A stretch of DNA of 64,000 bases, from positions 62,001 to 126,000 of the forward strand of contig KQ964262.1 in the NCBI GenBank assembly GCA_001566295.1, given 5' to 3'. Under the pieces are notes generated by a model that was not told the DNA's origin, ran no database searches, and saw nothing but the letters and a program-made list of their open reading frames with translations. This stretch comes from Microdochium bolleyi. Its lineage: Eukaryota > Ascomycota > Sordariomycetes > Xylariales > Microdochiaceae. This document shows, one piece after another, positions 10,735-20,193 of the stretch (positions are counted from its first letter, which is position 1; every line of letters starts with the position of its first letter). The position numbers and the translations under genes were made by a program.

Positions 10735-11398
10735 TCAGTCGCTGGCGAGCTCCCAGACGCTGAGCAGGAAGGGGACAACGACGATGAAGTATTCCTCCCA
10801 GGTGAAGCGGCCCTGGTACTGGAGGAAGAGGGAGACGAAGATGGGGGTGGCCATGTAGACAATGTTGTACTTCTTGCGGACGACGAGGGAGACAATGCTG
10901 GACCAGAAGAGGCCGAGCCAGGTGCCAATGACCTGGGGCTCGGTGGGCTGGAAAGAGCCGATGCGAATGTCGTTGAAGTCTCCGAGGCCGACGTAGTCGC
11001 GCAGAAACTGGAGAGCGGTCAGCCCTGACATCATGAAGACAAAGGATACGAGGATGGCATACGTTAGCGATCTTCTGCATGATATGGCTGAGCTCGCGGT
11101 CCTTGGAGGAGAGGAAGCAGCCGGCCACGCTGAGAGTGCTGATCCACAGCAGGCCAACAAGCACCGAGTTTACGATGCGGGCATTGCGAGACTGGGGTGC
11201 CGATGGCGAGTTGCGGACTGTCATGGGAGGAGAGCTTCGTGTTAGTATGCTTGCCAGTCTCCAGGCGGATGTGCTCGCGCTCGTGCCCGTGGCGTCGCAT
11301 GACGCTGCAGGACGCAACTTACCGGGCTGTGGGTTGGCTGGGACGGCCTCGGCGGCCGCCGGAGCCGAAACAGCCTTGCCGGAGCGTTCCTTGGCCAT
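10735..11398 (-). CDS. Small multi-pass membrane protein, family not recognised
   Basis: Three exons: 11323-11398, 11063-11217 and 10735-11007, giving 167 residues. The first intron is GTAAGT...CAG. The second is 55 nt, starts GTATGC, and has a CTGAC branch site 9 bases before its CAG. The N-terminus is Ala/Pro-rich and polar. Hydrophobic segments are LVGLLWISTLSVAGCFL, GTWLGLFWSSIVSLVV, YNIVYMATPIFVSLFLQY and YFIVVVPFLLSVWEL. The C-terminal half has conserved-looking motifs (FLRDYVGLGDFNDIRIG, FQPTEPQVIG). The codon frame holds over all junctions. A longer single ORF at 10604-11785 only runs through the introns and is not the gene. I do not know the function; the features suggest a conserved endomembrane protein. 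Confidence 0.72.
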
Positions 11399-12554
11399 GG
11401 GTACGGCACGGAAGGGTGAGATACTGCGAAACCCGCAAATGAGGCGGAGAGTTGCTATGAGTGAGAGCTGTCTTGAGGCAGGAGCATCTCTCACCTCAAG
11501 ATTTTGCACCCGTGGTGATGGACCAAAAGCCCCATTACCATGAGGCTGGATGCGGCTTAACGCGGCCGCACGTGTTGCGTCACAGCGCCATGATTGGAGC
11601 GCACAAAGTCCAGCCTGCAGGGAGTTAGGGTAGTTAGGGTACGTACAGATGGCGCCACACTTGTCAGCCACAGATCTTCGAGCACCGTGCCTGGCTCGCA
11701 CTAAAGCAGCCATGCACTGTACGCACTGCTCTGCCACAGGGGGACCATCAACTCTACCCGAGGGTAACGTGATGACTCGCATCAATTTTATCCTCCGCCC
11801 TCATCCGCCTAGCTCGTCTGAGAACACAAACATGTTGCCATAATTAGAAAGTCGCTGATCTTGCCCGCTGCTCCGTGCTGGCGGCAGGCTGGCACGCGTG
11901 GATGGACATGATGACCGGCACGAGCCTCGTATCCTTCCTTGCGTCGGGGCACATCCAGAGATGGACCGCCGCCACCGCCTCGACTGCTCGGATTCTGCAA
12001 TCTGCCGACTACCCGGCCTTGCTTTGCGGACGGAGTATGTTTCTGAGGGCTGGTCAAGCTCCTCCCTCGGAGTGACGTCAGGCACGTCCCTTGCCGCTGC
12101 CCATCCCCAACACGAGAAGATCGGCAGATAACTCCCCCGTGCTTCTCCACAGCGGGAATGCCCAAGGGTCCCAAGCCACCTCTCCCGGCAGTTGCCAGCC
12201 TCGCCTCACGGAAACGTAGCATCGCCTGACATCGCCTGGGACCTTTGTCGTGCGTGCGGTCCCTCCAGGCCTGTTCGTGGGCCCCGTCGCCACTGCACCC
12301 CAGTCTTGGCCCCGGCATGCACCATCATAGCATCGCGGATGACTTCACAGGCGGGACAGGCTGATCCCTCTCCAGCACGGCGGCACTCGCGATCCACTGC
12401 TCGTCGTCTATAAACATCAGGGGCTTGCCTTGCTCTCAGACCGTTCCCATTCCTCATCATCACCACAAACAACCAACCAACCAACCCAAGCACCACCGTC
12501 CACAACCACTACTCCCCAAACACTCAACCATCTCCTCACCAAACAGCCGACATC
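11399..12554. other. Divergent intergenic region
   Basis: About 1.2 kb between the membrane-protein gene (-) and the secreted-protein gene (+). The several short frames are shadows of one another without domains. The last 120 bases contain a TATA box and a long C/A-rich leader with CAACCAACCAACC repeats. Confidence 0.55.
12409..12414 (+). promoter_or_regulatory. TATA box of the small secreted protein gene
   Basis: TATAAA lies 140 bases upstream of the ATG at 12555 and is followed by an AT/CA-rich untranslated leader. Strong TATA boxes are common for highly or conditionally expressed fungal secreted proteins. Confidence 0.55.
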
Positions 12555-12995
12555 ATGAAGTTCTTCACCGCCATCACCCTCGCCGCCTCTGCCTCGGCTG
12601 CCACTCTTGAGCGCAAGCAGGAGCCTTCCAAGGCCATTAGCGAGTTCAAAGCTGCCTGCATCCCCCACTCGGTCCGCTGCCAGTACTCCTTCACCATCTC
12701 TTCGGGAGGACTGCCGGGAAGCCACTGCTCCGCAGAGGCACTGGGAGGCGGAAATCTGCCCGCAATCGGCGACGGCAAGTGCGAGGACAACTCCGCCTAC
12801 ACCTGGGGCATTGTTAGCACCATGCAGGACGGCGGCATGCGCTTCGGCGTCACCTATCCGCTCAACTCGCGCTCCAACATCACATACTGCCACCAGCTCC
12901 CCGCGTCCGACTTTGTCGTCGACGACAACGGCTCCGTCCAGACGCAGCGCTACGCTGGCCCTACCGAGTTCGAGATCAAGTGGGCCGACTGCTAG
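12555..12995 (+). CDS. Small secreted protein with six cysteines
   Basis: Single exon, 146 residues. A signal peptide is clear: MKFFTAITLAASASA with likely cleavage after ASA, followed by a possible propeptide ending in a basic site (ATLERKQ). The mature part has six cysteines (KAAC, VRCQY, SHCS, GKCED, TYCHQ and the terminal ADC), an even number that suggests three disulphides, and one N-glycosylation site (NIT). Size, cysteine content and strong promoter features fit the effector-like or surface-protein class, but I recognise no family and assign no function. The start is fixed by the signal peptide. Confidence 0.85.
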   Translation: MKFFTAITLAASASAATLERKQEPSKAISEFKAACIPHSVRCQYSFTISSGGLPGSHCSAEALGGGNLPAIGDGKCEDNSAYTWGIVSTMQDGGMRFGVTYPLNSRSNITYCHQLPASDFVVDDNGSVQTQRYAGPTEFEIKWADC

Positions 12996-13482
12996 ATCAC
13001 GACCGCAACCATTCTCTGTACACTTAGCATGTTATCATAGGCATCTGGGGACAATTGCCCACAAATAGATATTCTTTATCAATCATTTGACATTATTGGA
13101 CCTCATCTCGATCTAACGGGTGTTAGGTTAGGTACGTGTATACACACACCTACCGCGTAACAACCATCTGGTCTGCATGGCTTCTGCATTAATTGGGTGT
13201 ATTACCGTGTTAGCAGTGCAATTTTCACTAGGTTGACCGTGACTCCATATCTGCCCTCTTATCCGAGGCTACACAGAAGAAGGCGTGCACATACCAGGCT
13301 TGACCGCCCGATCAGCTTCCGTTCACCAGAGGTCCAGAGGTCCAAAGTAGCTGAAATGACCAAGCCATGCGAGAACGGCTGACCGAGTAAGAACCACACA
13401 GCCAACGTAGTAGGTGGCTCAATCATGGGCAATCTCATCTGGGTGACTTAGTTCCCGATATGGACAAGGCGCGCCCACTCTT
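12996..13482. other. Intergenic
   Basis: This is the 3' flank of the secreted-protein gene. It is moderately AT-rich with no frame or repeat I can support. Confidence 0.5.
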
Positions 13483-14196
13483 TTATGAGCATGAATTTAT
13501 GCACGACGGGAAGACCCCTGTCCGTGAGATAGTATGTACCTTGCGCGTCCGTCCATGTACACTAAGGCCATTCTCGGTCCCCTTCCCCATGACAAACAGG
13601 TACCACTGTGAGTTATGCCGGCAAGTGTCGCGCTCATCGTAGTCTTGTCGGATCTGTGCCCCAGTCAGCCAGTGTGTTTGAAGCAACTTGAGAATAACCA
13701 TTGCCTAGACCTCTGCAATTGACCTCGAGCTGGTCATCAAAGAACGGGCCTCTCGGGATGCTTTGCTTCGTGCAGAGACTTTCGATGTTCTCCTAAACAG
13801 CATCGTGACTGAAGAGACGACCGGAAACGATCACAAAATGTCGCAACCGTAGCATTGTACGTGCCCCTCCATGCCCTCATCGGCCAGTTTGAACGGGCCA
13901 GCCAAGGCCTGCTCAAAGTAGCTCTCGATCGTGGCAGACAGGAGTGCGGTGGCTCCTTCTCGCTCATCAGTGCGGACGTAGAAGTCTTTTGTGCTGTCGG
14001 CCTAACATGTGCCAACCTACAGGGCGGGACTAGTCGAGTATGTACTCCTTCGGTTGTAGACCTCATACCAAACATGCACTTTGCAATCAATTACAAGGAA
14101 CAGAAAAAGCTGGCCGTGCCGGACTGTGTAATATTGGTGCGTGTGTAGCGCGACGAGCTGAGAGCAAAGACCGTACAGACGCAGCACACTCTTCAT
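13483..14196 (-). CDS. Possible cryptic four-exon gene, unknown product
   Basis: No long ORF is present, but four minus-strand segments join in the same phase: 14062-14196, 13861-14001, 13724-13792 and 13483-13653. The introns are 60, 68 and 70 nt. Each exon is a multiple of three and the joined frame gives 171 residues. The second and third exons read as natural protein (DFYVRTDEREGATALL, IESYFEQALAGPFKLADEG, SIPRGPFFDDQLE), and the fourth opens IRQDYDERDTCRHNSQWYLF. The last intron has CTGAC just before GGGGCACAG. The donors (GTCTAC, GTACAA, GTCAAT) are weak for a fungus, so a decaying gene copy is equally possible. The product is not recognised. The ATG at 14196 is tentative. Confidence 0.35.
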
Positions 14197-14525
14197 TTCT
14201 TCACTAAAGTACACCCTCTTGTACAATGTTGCTAAACTCACCTGCTACTGGAAAAGCTACCCGCGGCAACAGTCTCTACGGATCGAGCAGATTGACACTC
14301 TAGGCGCCAAACGCACCGATATTCAACAGCTCGACTTTCGCTCACTCGTATTCAAGGCTGAAACCAGAGCACCGTTCGGTCAATTCGTGGCCCAGAATCC
14401 TCCAGAGACATGGTGCCGCCTCGATTATTCTGTCCAGCTTAACATGCTCAGTTATCATACCATATTCGCTACTTCAATGTACATATAGCAAGTAATTGCC
14501 GGCAGATCCACAGCCTTCTCTGCAC

Positions 14526-15539
14526 CTACAGCTTGGCCTGCAACGTGACAGCCTTGCGCGCAAATAGCTTCTCGACCCACGCCGTCTTGGCTGCGGTTGC
14601 CCGCTTCGACACCTCGGCATCGGGCAGGAGCAGGTCGAAGCAGTGGTAGCCGCCCGGCCACACGTGCAGCTCCACATCGCCACCGGCAGCATATAGCCTG
14701 CTCGCAAACTCAATGCTCTCGTCGCGAAACCCTTCCGCCGAGCCCACGCAGATGAATGTCGACGGCAGGCCGGAAAGATCTATCGCCCGTGCCGGTGCGG
14801 CGTACTGGCTGACGGTCTTGGACCCTCGCAATCTAGGGTTCCTGCTGCTGCCGTCGAGGTAGGCATTCCAGGCGGTGATGTTGGAGCCTCGGGTCCAGGT
14901 GCCGGTCTTGTCGTACTGGTTCATGGAAGACGTCGCCATGCGATCATCGAGCATGCCTGAGTCGATGAGGAGGCCGGCCAGGCTGACAGCCCCGTCCTTG
15001 CCTTCCCGAGCGCGCAGGGCCATGGTGGCCGCGAGGTTGCCGCCAGCGGACTGGCCTGCTACGAGAAGGCGTGCCGGATCGAAGCCGAGCGACGAGGCAT
15101 TCTGGCTGGTCCATTTCAGAGCAGCCCAGCAGTCGTTGTGAGGCACGGGAAAGGGGTGCTCAGGTGCCTGGCGGTACTCGACAGTGATGAGGAGAGCGTT
15201 GGTGGCGGCGGCCCAGCGGAGGGCGTCCTTGACAAAGGTGAAGCGGTTGCCGCAGATCATGCCGCCGCTGTGGATGAAGAAGATGGCCGGGCGGGATGTG
15301 TTGGTAGTGGCGGCGGTGGTCTTTGGGGTGAATATGGAGATAGGCACGTCCCCGTGGGGTCCCTTGACAAGACGCTCGCTGTGGAGGAACGGCTGACCCT
15401 CGAGCGCGCCCTGCAGCGTGGCGGCGTCGTTCTGCATCTTGCGTAGCTCGGGGATGAACTCGGGCAAGATGTCGGCGGGAGGCATCGCCGCAAAGATGGG
15501 CTCGAGCTCCGGGTCGAACGGCGGCTTGGGGGGACCCAT
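14526..15539 (-). CDS. Alpha/beta hydrolase, HSL-like esterase/lipase (Abhydrolase_3)
   Basis: Single exon, 337 residues, near the normal length for the hormone-sensitive-lipase family. The oxyanion motif, usually HGGG, is HSGG at 90-93 (IFFIHSGG). The nucleophile is Ser164 in GQSAGG, where the common form is GDSAGG. Asp273 (GFRDES) and His299 (GGYHCFD) complete a likely triad. YRQAPEHPFP at about 122-131 is the conserved strand and cap junction. No signal peptide is present, so it is probably cytosolic. It is expected to cleave short-chain esters; the substrate cannot be read from sequence. The neighbours are unrelated. The two motif variants suggest altered specificity but not loss of activity. 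Confidence 0.88.
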   Translation of the reverse strand: MGPPKPPFDPELEPIFAAMPPADILPEFIPELRKMQNDAATLQGALEGQPFLHSERLVKGPHGDVPISIFTPKTTAATTNTSRPAIFFIHSGGMICGNRFTFVKDALRWAAATNALLITVEYRQAPEHPFPVPHNDCWAALKWTSQNASSLGFDPARLLVAGQSAGGNLAATMALRAREGKDGAVSLAGLLIDSGMLDDRMATSSMNQYDKTGTWTRGSNITAWNAYLDGSSRNPRLRGSKTVSQYAAPARAIDLSGLPSTFICVGSAEGFRDESIEFASRLYAAGGDVELHVWPGGYHCFDLLLPDAEVSKRATAAKTAWVEKLFARKAVTLQAKL

Positions 15540-16814
15540 TGTGGATTGGGGGCTGCTTGCCGAGGCTTGCGATGCGGGAAGAGTGGTAGGCGAAATACTG
15601 CCCTCGGGAAGAGCGATGCTGCTGACCAGGTGCGAAGTCTCTCAATGAGGAGGTCGAAGGAGGAGGAGGAGGGAGAAGGAGATTTCAACAGGAGAGGCCG
15701 CTCTTCAGCTGCGGGCTAGAGGGTTCCGGGACACGAGTCCGGGCATTTCCCCTACATTAACGTAGCGTATCTCGCCGCGTTGGAGACGTTTGCTGTATCC
15801 ATTGCACCCAAGGGCGTCGGGGATCGAGGGGAGCGCAGGAAAACGACACCCGCAGCTGGGGTGGGACTGGCCCAAAGGGGAAAGGCTTGGTGGACTTGGA
15901 CGCCATCCATCCATGGCATGGATGCCAAAAGATGGGGAGGATCCATCGAGGCCGCCATGACTCGGGATCCAGGCCCTTTGAGCACAAATCCGAGGAAGAG
16001 CATCAGCAGAGCGATATGAGAAATGTGTCGGTACCGTTCGCCCTGGGAATAAATACGATAAACAATGGTCAATAGACGACTCATGCCGGAAACGTCCCGT
16101 CATATTTGCCTCCGGGACTTGACGCTGCACGGGTGAATACAACGAGAAACACTGCCTTGCTACTCGCAAGGTGCCTAAGGGCAGCTGGATTCTTATGGCG
16201 TCAGCATTCCCCTGCGTGATCTTTGGGACCTTGGCCATTACTATCGTTCCTAAGGAAATCTCCATGCCTCGATCACCTCTACTCCCCACTCCTGCCTAGA
16301 AGGCGATGTCGACGCTTTAACGTGGATCGACGATTTTGTCGTTGCACTATTTCCCTTCGAGTCTGGCAATATCCAGTCTACGCGAGAGAAGCGGAACAAA
16401 CACCGAGCTCCAGGTGCCAGGGCTAGGATTTGCGGAATGCACCAACATGCCAGTACCAGACAGATTGCTGCCCGGACGGACCATGCTTACCACGAGCCTA
16501 TCATCTTGACTTGGCTGCCATTTTGGACATGACTCCGGGCGCTGAGAGGCTATCCCATTAATTAGCAACTTGAGAGGAACAATTTGACCGGCATGCAGCT
16601 AGTGTTCATGAGACTGATTCTCATTATGGAAGGCAGACATAAAAGTGTGTGTCATTTGTCTTTATTGTACCAAGAGCATTTCTCTCTCAAGACAACTTGG
16701 AGTTGCAGCCTTGCTGCGAGTATGGAATGCACCATATCGCAGATCAAAACCAGCCAGGCACAAGCCGGTGTCAACTGCAGTCTTTCCCCTTCCGACATCT
16801 GCCTATGGCTCCGT
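15540..16814. other. Intergenic: hydrolase promoter and flank of a decayed BTB gene
   Basis: Overlapping frames at 15705-16289 and 16584-16880 have no domain content. I see no repeat. Confidence 0.5.
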
Positions 16815-17554
16815 TCAGGAAGGTCGGATACATGTGTGCTTTCTATTTGTGGTCCACAGAGCCGATTTTGCCTTGGGTGAAGCGGTGACCAGATCGAAAC
16901 AGAGGAGAGTGTCTCGGATCACGACTGCAACCTTTGGCTTGTCAATGAGAACTGTGTGTATGCGCACCATGCGAACTATGATATCGCGCAGACCACCATC
17001 CTCCCCTTACATCGTGCTATACACTTCCAGAGCAGCTTTCGCAAACTCGCCGTTGCCCCGCCGAAGCTCGCAAACACGTTGAACTTTGCCGTGGCCAGCT
17101 CGCAGAGCGCCTGGATGTCGTATCCGTCCGCAAGAGCCTAGACGCGACCGTGGTATGTGATGATGGGAGCTCACTGCCAGAACTGGGACCGTCCTTGCTG
17201 ATGCTGTTATTGTTATTGGCCTGCTGTTTGGGAGGCGAGGGCTAGTATTCGAGAGCATAGAAGAAATCGATCATGGGCTCGGAGGTTTCAGGGTTATCTT
17301 CTTCGAGGTTGGTCTTGCCAGTGACTTGCTCCTGCCGAGACACTAGTCAGTATTACGGCGCCGTCGCAATGTGGAGTGCTCTGTGGTGAAATGTGAACTC
17401 GACTTCGTACCTTCATCTCCGCAGAAAAGGTATTGTCGAAGAACTTCAACTGCGGACAGGTTGTGGCTTTGTGAAGCTTGCATTCAGTCTGGTCGCGCGC
17501 AATGATGCAGTCAGAGTACTTGCTGGAGGGCAGCAATATAGGAGCAACGGACAT
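16815..17554 (-). pseudogene. Decayed BTB/POZ-domain gene A
   Basis: BTB-type sequence survives in pieces on the minus strand. A first exon at 17411-17554 contains SDCIIARDQTECKLHKATTC and KFFDNTFSAEMK, ends at GTACGA, and joins at 17331 to LEEDNPETSEPMIDFFYALE. A TAG at 17242-17244 then breaks the frame. Downstream, in another frame, a TAG at 17138-17140 precedes ALADGYDIQALCELATAKF, the usual BTB YALADKY helix with its tyrosine position lost. A further shift leads to FAKAALEVYSTM, a TAA, and GLRDIIVRMVRIHTVLIDK. This order matches the BTB plus C-terminal region of fungal BTB proteins. At least three stops and two frame changes make it a pseudogene. It lies about 500 bp from the intact BTB gene and points away from it. 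Confidence 0.8.
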
Positions 17555-18049
17555 ATGATTACTGGGCACACGTGGATGTTAGAGTCCCTTCTATCCGGCG
17601 GCCGGCGTGTGCTGACGGCTTTTCGATAGCCCGCAAGATGAGGCGAAGCAGTGCGTCTCATATGATCCACGCACGAGGTCAAAGGAGGTCAAAGGAATCC
17701 GAGATGCTCATGTCGAAGTTCGAGGCTAGGCAGTCCCCATCGGCAAGTCTGGCAAAGAGCTGGAAGAAGGACTGGGACCGGTGCGGAGCCCCCTTTGCGC
17801 TCAACTGCACGTGGACAACCTGCTGCTGTCTTGTCACGAGAATCTGGCCGCCTGCTGGTTACCAAGGTGACTACACCCAGCAGTCACCCTCCCCAAAACC
17901 AAGGATCTCCAGGCGGGCCCTCTCACGATCCTCCCAGCTCCTCCTCCTCACACACAGGTCATCTCCGTGATCACAAACCCACGCTTTCCTGCATCAACGA
18001 CATTTGCGCGAGAACACAGCCAAACGCTGCGCCAGGCTCATACCCCAGG
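17555..18049. other. Divergent spacer between BTB pseudogene A and the intact BTB gene
   Basis: The 495 bases hold a CT/CA-rich stretch before 18050 that may be the promoter of the intact gene. No other coding signal was seen. Confidence 0.5.
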
Positions 18050-19061
18050 ATGTCTGCAGAAGGCCGGCTGGGACCCATGCGCGGGTAAGTTGGGAAAAGT
18101 TCCCACATGCTGACAGCGTCCCGCGAACTCCGCGCTCACTGAGAGGACATAGATTGCGTGTCGGCGACGGCACCGCGGATTGCACCATCAAGTGCAAGGG
18201 AGACGAGTACCGCGTCCATAAGTCCGTCTTGACAGCGCAGGGAAACTACTTCGCCAACATGTTCAAGGAGATGAAGGTATGTGGCAATGACGGGTCAAGT
18301 AACACTTCACCACCCCCAAGCATCGAGATACGCATGCATCACTTGTAGGGCTGTACCAAGTTGAAGCGATGACCGACTGACTTACTCTCGATGCCCTCAC
18401 TCAGGAGAATTTCACCGGCGTGATCGTCCTGGACCATGAAGATCGCGAGAGCGTGCGATGCTTGATCCAGTTCTTCTACAAGTACAAGTATGAGACCGAC
18501 GTCCAGCCTTTCCAGGTCCCCGATGGCATGGAAGATCCTATCGAGCGCCCGGAGGGCTTCGTCGGCCGGTGCAACCAGCACGTCCTCGTCTACGCCTTGG
18601 CGGACAAGTGCCAGCTCGACCACTTCAAGCGCCTGGTCCTGGGCGAGTTCGTCAACGACCTCGCTGCCCGCGAGCCTCACATCTGGGACATCTTGCTGGC
18701 CATTGAGCCTGTGTACACGCTCATCCCGAGGCGCGACCGCATGCTGCGTGACTGCGTCGTGCTCTTTCTGACGGAGCGTCCCGAGTTGACTCAGCTGGAC
18801 CTCGTCCAGGAGATTCTGCATGGCCGCAACAAGCTCGCGTATGATCTGACGGTGGCCTGGTGGGACAAGGTTGGTCCTCGCCCCGTCCCCGAGCCAAGCC
18901 GCGAGCCTCGCCGCGAGCGAAGCCCCAAGCCTCCAACTGACACAGCTAGCCCGCCGACCCAACCACCTAGGCTGAATCATTCGCCTACACCCAGCCGCCC
19001 GCCTAGAAGGAATTGGTTCTTCCCCCGTCGTGCGCGTGCGGACTGGGCAGGCACTTTCTGA
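18050..19061 (+). CDS. BTB/POZ-domain protein
   Basis: Three exons: 18050-18084, 18153-18276 and 18405-19061, giving 271 residues. The BTB fold runs from about residue 14 to 130: GDGTADCTIKCKGDEYRVHK, the helix SVLTAQGNYFANMFKEMK, then GVIVLDHEDRESVRCLIQFF, and HVLVYALADKCQLDHFKRLV. After this come a BACK-like helical part (WDILLAIEPVYTLIPRRDR) and a Pro/Arg/Ser-rich tail (PRPVPEPSREPRRERSPKPP) with a basic end. BTB domains dimerise and often act as Cullin-3 substrate adaptors; the tail gives no second domain, so the role stays open. The tiny first exon restores an ATG in phase with GTAAGT and TAG sites. It lies between two decayed relatives. Confidence 0.87.
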
Positions 19062-19419
19062 TCGCCAAATAAATGCAGCGATGTTATGGATATGTTTCAT
19101 GGGTTGGTCATGCAATATGGTTGTTATCAGCGGATCGAGGATTTCAGCCTCAGGGATCCATGTATTTCAAGTGTACAGTCACAATAGACCATGCCGTTAG
19201 GTACATTGTGTAAGATACTGGCCATTAGACGGTTGACTACCGTGTTTGTGTATTTAGACCCATACGTATCAACGGCCAGGACATCTTCGCAGAGACAGAT
19301 GTCAATTTTCACTCCCCCAGATGGTCAAATCTCGCGACGGCAACTTCCAGAGAAGTGACATGATGGTAGATTCTCTCAGTAACACGACGCTCCCAAGCTA
19401 ACGACGCATTGCTACCAGC
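19062..19419. other. Intergenic
   Basis: This is the 3' flank of the intact BTB gene, with no feature seen. Confidence 0.5.
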
Positions 19420-20130
19420 ATGACAGACACGTCGACTTCCACTGCGTTCCTGCGCCAACAGTCCCCGTGCCGACAGAAGCACGACTCTAGTCTCTGCCCC
19501 TCGGTTGACTACTCAGCCTACTTTCTGCGATGCTGCGACACCGAGTATTGCTGGCTCAAAGCCATGTTGTGTCAGAGGTCAAGGTTTTCGAGGCCGTTTT
19601 CAAGCACAGCAAGAAGGTGTCGCCTTCCTGTCCCGGGTCACGATATATGCTACGGGATACGAGGAGAAACCGACACTAAGTCTGCATTGGTTCACGAAGA
19701 ACCATAGACATGGTACACCTTCCCCTACCCTTGCGACTACATCTCGACCGAAGGACCGAACGGCATAGACGACGCTCGCCTCGCCCAGAACGCGGCTATG
19801 TACGTGATGGCAGATCTCTAGTCGCTCAAGGCTCTCGCGGCCCCAGCAGTTCGCAGCCTGCTTGCTCGGAGCCGTGTTACCTGCCAGATTTTCGGTGCCA
19901 TCATGGAGGGTATTTTTATGTCGACAGCCGAGGCAGGCAGGGGACTTCGCAAAGTCGTTGTGAAATCCGTCATGCAGCACCACAAGGCTCTCGAGGATGC
20001 AGTGGTGCTGCGAGCGGCGGGTTGGCACACGCCTGGCTTATGATCTGGTGCTTGCCATGTACGAGGCGGCTGCAAAGGACAACGAATTGTGCAACATATT
20101 CCTTTGCCTTCTAAATGCCAGCGTCGGGCC
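19420..20130 (+). pseudogene. Decayed BTB/POZ-domain gene B
   Basis: A second broken BTB copy on the + strand. Fragments appear in BTB order but in changing frames: DTEYCWLKAMLCQRSRF, then VFEAVFKHSKK, then YTFPYPCDYISTEGPNG with DDARLAQNAAMYVMADL. A TAG at 19819-19821 interrupts the helix that continues as SLKALAAPAVRSLL, then FMSTAEAGRGLRKVVVKSVM. Near 20,030 the frame moves again to RLAYDLVLAMYEAAAKD, the usual C-terminal end of these proteins. Frameshifts plus the in-frame TAG make a functional product unlikely. The copy lies about 360 bp after the intact BTB gene in the same direction, as expected for an old tandem duplication. The exact 5' limit is unclear. Confidence 0.75.
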
Positions 20131-20193
20131 CGACGAAATATCTTGCAATGCTTTATCTCGGCCGAGAGTCGATGACACAGGGGGCGGCGCCCG

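Noticed and set aside
10604..11785. 393-codon minus-strand frame
   Set aside because: It reads through both introns of the small membrane protein gene and through its 5' leader. The spliced model gives the hydrophobic helices in one frame.
16815..20130. RIP as the cause of BTB pseudogene decay
   Set aside because: Several lesions are frameshifts or appear as TAC-to-TAG type changes, which are not C-to-T. RIP cannot be excluded without an intact paralogue for comparison, but the visible lesions do not require it.
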